From assembly GCA_964533965.1 (NCBI GenBank), contig CAZHNN010000021.1, positions 1-39,814 on the forward strand: 39,814 bases of DNA. The letters run 5' to 3'. Both the position numbers and the translations under genes were made by a program. Source of the DNA: RGIG3178 sp964533965 (lineage in GTDB: Bacteria > Bacillota > Clostridia > Christensenellales > QAND01). Of the stretch, positions 37,875 through 39,814 are shown one piece after another (within the stretch, counting starts at the first letter, position 1; every line of letters starts with the position of its first letter). The notes beneath the pieces were generated by a model. That model made no database searches, had not been told where the DNA came from, and saw nothing but the letters and a program-made list of their open reading frames with translations.

Positions 37875-39242
37875 TTAGCCCTCCCTTCCGCCGACCAGCA
37901 GGCGGCTTACGCGTATCATCGGCTGCCCTACGTTGGTTGCGACGCTGCCGGAAATGGACCCGCACATGCCCTGGCCCAATTCCACTTGATCGCTCACCGC
38001 GTCGATGCGCAGGATGACTTCACTACCTTTGCCGATCAGCGTTGCGCCGCGTACCGGCCTGTCGATCTTGCCGCCCTTGATCCAATACCCTTCCATGACG
38101 GCGAAATTGAATTCTCCTGTCAGCGGGTTCACGCTTCCGCCGCCCATGCGCTTGGCGTACAGTCCGTTGTCCACACCTTCGATCAAGCCCGTGTCACTTC
38201 CTTCGGCGATAAAGGTGTTGGTCATGCGGGATGTGGGCGCAAACCGGTAATTCTGCCGCCTGCCGTTGCCCGTGGGTTTCATGTTCATGCGGCGGCCACC
38301 CAGTATGTCGATCATGTATCCTTTTAAGATGCCGTTTTCGATCAGTATGTTCTTCTGCGAGGGGTTGCCCTCGTCGTCATAACCGATGCTGCCCCATGCG
38401 CCTTCAATGGTGCCATCGTCAATGGCGGTCACCTTCTCGCTTGCGATGCGCTGCCCAAGTTTGCCGACAAACTCGCTGTGGCCTTTTGAAACGCTCGTCG
38501 CCTCCAGCGAATGACCGCACGCCTCGTGGAAAATGACGCCGCCGAATCCGCCGTCGACCACCACAGGGAATTGGCCCGCGGGGCAAAACGGCGCATCTAG
38601 CATCGTAATCGCGCATTGCGCGGCGTCTTTGGCGATCTTGTCTATGTCGAGCTCCTTCACATAGGAAAACCCTCTTCCGGCACCCGGACCTTCCATGCCG
38701 GTTTGCATTTCATTCTCGCGCGCCGCCACCGCCTGGATCACAAGCCTCGTTCGCGCGCGAACATCTTCTGCAAGCACACCAAGACTGTTGGCGACGATCA
38801 CATGCTGGTCAACGCTAGATACGCCTCCGGTCGCTTGAACGATCAACGGACTGTGTGAGCGCGCTGCCCTGTATGCCTGTTGAGCCACCTCGGCGTATTG
38901 CTGCAATCCGGTTTTTTCGGCATCCGGGATCTGCAAAACGCGTTTTGGCTGCAGCACCAGATCAAGACAAGTTGCCTTTGCGCTTTTAAGCGATTTTGCA
39001 GCCGAGACCGCAGCCTCCACAAGTGCTTTTTCCGAGACATCGCAGGTATAGGCGTATGCGCAGTTGGTGCCACTCATCACGCGCACCCCCGCGCCGTAGT
39101 CATAGCCCGAAAGCGCCGTCTCTACCTTGTCGTCGCGATACACGACATTGCTGCGCCGTGTGTCCTCAAAGAACACCTCGGCATAGTCTCCCCCGTGTTC
39201 TATGGCAGCTTGGATAGCCGCCATCATCGAATCCTTATTCAT
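37875..39242 (-). CDS. tldD: TldD zinc metalloprotease
   Basis: This 455-residue protein is the catalytic subunit of the TldD-TldE complex. The zinc-binding HExxxH motif is HEACGH (239-244) in GGVIFHEACGHSLEA, with Cys427 in GQGMCGSISG as the probable third ligand. Other family blocks are YGAGVRVMSGTNCAYAYT, GRRQNYRFAPTSRMTNTFI and MGGGSVNPLTGEFNF. The start ATG at 39242 lies inside the end of the rarA gene (8-base overlap), with GGAGGG upstream. It is translated together with pmbA. Confidence 0.95.
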   Translation of the reverse strand: MNKDSMMAAIQAAIEHGGDYAEVFFEDTRRSNVVYRDDKVETALSGYDYGAGVRVMSGTNCAYAYTCDVSEKALVEAAVSAAKSLKSAKATCLDLVLQPKRVLQIPDAEKTGLQQYAEVAQQAYRAARSHSPLIVQATGGVSSVDQHVIVANSLGVLAEDVRARTRLVIQAVAARENEMQTGMEGPGAGRGFSYVKELDIDKIAKDAAQCAITMLDAPFCPAGQFPVVVDGGFGGVIFHEACGHSLEATSVSKGHSEFVGKLGQRIASEKVTAIDDGTIEGAWGSIGYDDEGNPSQKNILIENGILKGYMIDILGGRRMNMKPTGNGRRQNYRFAPTSRMTNTFIAEGSDTGLIEGVDNGLYAKRMGGGSVNPLTGEFNFAVMEGYWIKGGKIDRPVRGATLIGKGSEVILRIDAVSDQVELGQGMCGSISGSVATNVGQPMIRVSRLLVGGREG

Positions 39243-39814
39243 CTGAACCCTCCTGAAGCTGACCGCGGCGTATCATCTGCTCGCGGATGCTCTTTTCCTG
39301 ACCCAGTTCGCCGGGTATATAGTAATGCCGTCCTTTCACGGAAGGCGGGCCGTACTCCTGCTTTGTATAATGCCCCGGATAGTCATGCGGATACTTATAG
39401 CCAACGCCATGCCCGAGCGCCTTTGCGCCCTTATAGCTCGTGTCGCGCAGATGAATGGGCACAGGCTCCTCGGCGTGATCCCTGACATCCTCCATCGCGG
39501 AGCCGATTGCCATCACCACCGAATTGCTCTTGGGGCTTTCACAGACGTAGATGATTGCCTGCGCAAGCGACAGACGCGCTTCGGGAAGGCCGATCAATTC
39601 CAACGCCTGCGCTGCCGCCACCGCCTGCACCATCGCCTGCGGGTTGGCAAGCCCGACATCCTCGCTCGCGTGCGCGATGATGCGCCTTGCTATGATGCGG
39701 GGATCCGCTCCCGCATAGAGCATGCGGGCAAACCACGCAAGCGCGGCGTCCGCGTCGCTGCCGCGCAGCGATTTGCAGAACGCGCTGAGCATGTTGTAAA
39801 AATGCTCGTCGTCG
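39235..39814 (-). CDS. rarA: replication-associated recombination protein RarA (MgsA), C-terminal part
   Basis: The last 193 or so residues of the gene are present and the frame continues without a stop across the right edge (DDEHFYNMLSAF precedes an internal Met). Family landmarks are FCKSLRGSDADAALAWFARM, GADPRIIARRIIAHASEDVG, LIGLPEARLSLAQAIIYV, the PIHLRDTSYKGAK segment and GVGYKYPHDYPGHYTKQ, ending with the RarA C-terminus. RarA is a tetrameric AAA+ ATPase with a clamp-loader-like fold that acts at stalled replication forks and gaps. The AAA+ domain lies outside the window. The gene overlaps tldD by 8 bases. Confidence 0.93.
   Translation of the reverse strand, partial: DDEHFYNMLSAFCKSLRGSDADAALAWFARMLYAGADPRIIARRIIAHASEDVGLANPQAMVQAVAAAQALELIGLPEARLSLAQAIIYVCESPKSNSVVMAIGSAMEDVRDHAEEPVPIHLRDTSYKGAKALGHGVGYKYPHDYPGHYTKQEYGPPSVKGRHYYIPGELGQEKSIREQMIRRGQLQEGSDE

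Noticed and set aside
1..39814. tRNA or rRNA genes, CRISPR arrays, insertion sequences with transposase, phage genes, toxin-antitoxin pairs
   Set aside because: I looked on both strands and found no cloverleaf, regular spacer array or recognisable gene of these kinds.

Overview
The window reads as an ordinary chromosomal stretch of a Gram-positive, probably spore-forming bacterium of the Bacillota, most likely class Clostridia. The evidence is strong AGGAGG-type ribosome binding sites on almost every gene, SigA-like promoters, a tRNA-Ile T-box leader in front of ileS, a PdaA-type spore-cortex deacetylase with a SigG-like promoter, a GSI-alpha glutamine synthetase followed by an ANTAR regulator, and an acetyl-type MetA. 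The base composition is near half G+C. I saw no tRNA, rRNA, CRISPR array, transposase, phage gene or replication origin, and I do not assign a genus.

Left part, to about 11.6 kb. The edge holds the first codons of a minus-strand gene, then a membrane protein with an unusual C-terminal domain. After that come plus-strand units: pdaA; an Eis-like acetyltransferase; glnA with its ANTAR regulator; carA-carB; and metA. Most units are bounded by recognisable promoters and hairpin terminators. The glnA leader can fold into a terminator that ends just before the ribosome binding site and competes with a hexaloop hairpin. This suggests that the downstream ANTAR protein controls glnA by antitermination.

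Middle part, 11.6 to 28.6 kb, all minus strand. It holds a PlsC-like acyltransferase with a zinc ribbon, a YbaK/ProX-type aminoacyl-tRNA deacylase, a four-gene operon of zinc-ribbon proteins, and an rmuC / amino-acid-kinase / methyltransferase operon. Next come a DUF2461 gene with transketolase, a branched-chain aminotransferase gene broken by an apparent 11-base deletion followed by a large surface protein, and an operon of a class I aminotransferase, tyrS and a YigZ-family gene.

Right part, 28.6 kb to the end. A plus-strand amino-acid ABC transporter unit (binding lipoprotein, permease, unknown membrane protein) lacks its ATPase gene. Opposite it, ileS heads an operon with a 23S-rRNA-type methyltransferase and a short RluA-type pseudouridine synthase, all downstream of an Ile T-box. 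A palindrome-rich, MITE-like 200-base intergenic element separates this from rarA-tldD-pmbA.

Most of the content is housekeeping metabolism and translation. The parts most worth a second look are the glnA leader, the zinc-ribbon operon, the broken ilvE, the fusion membrane protein at the left edge, the MITE-like element and the kinase in the rmuC operon. No convincing wholly new defence or mobile system is visible.
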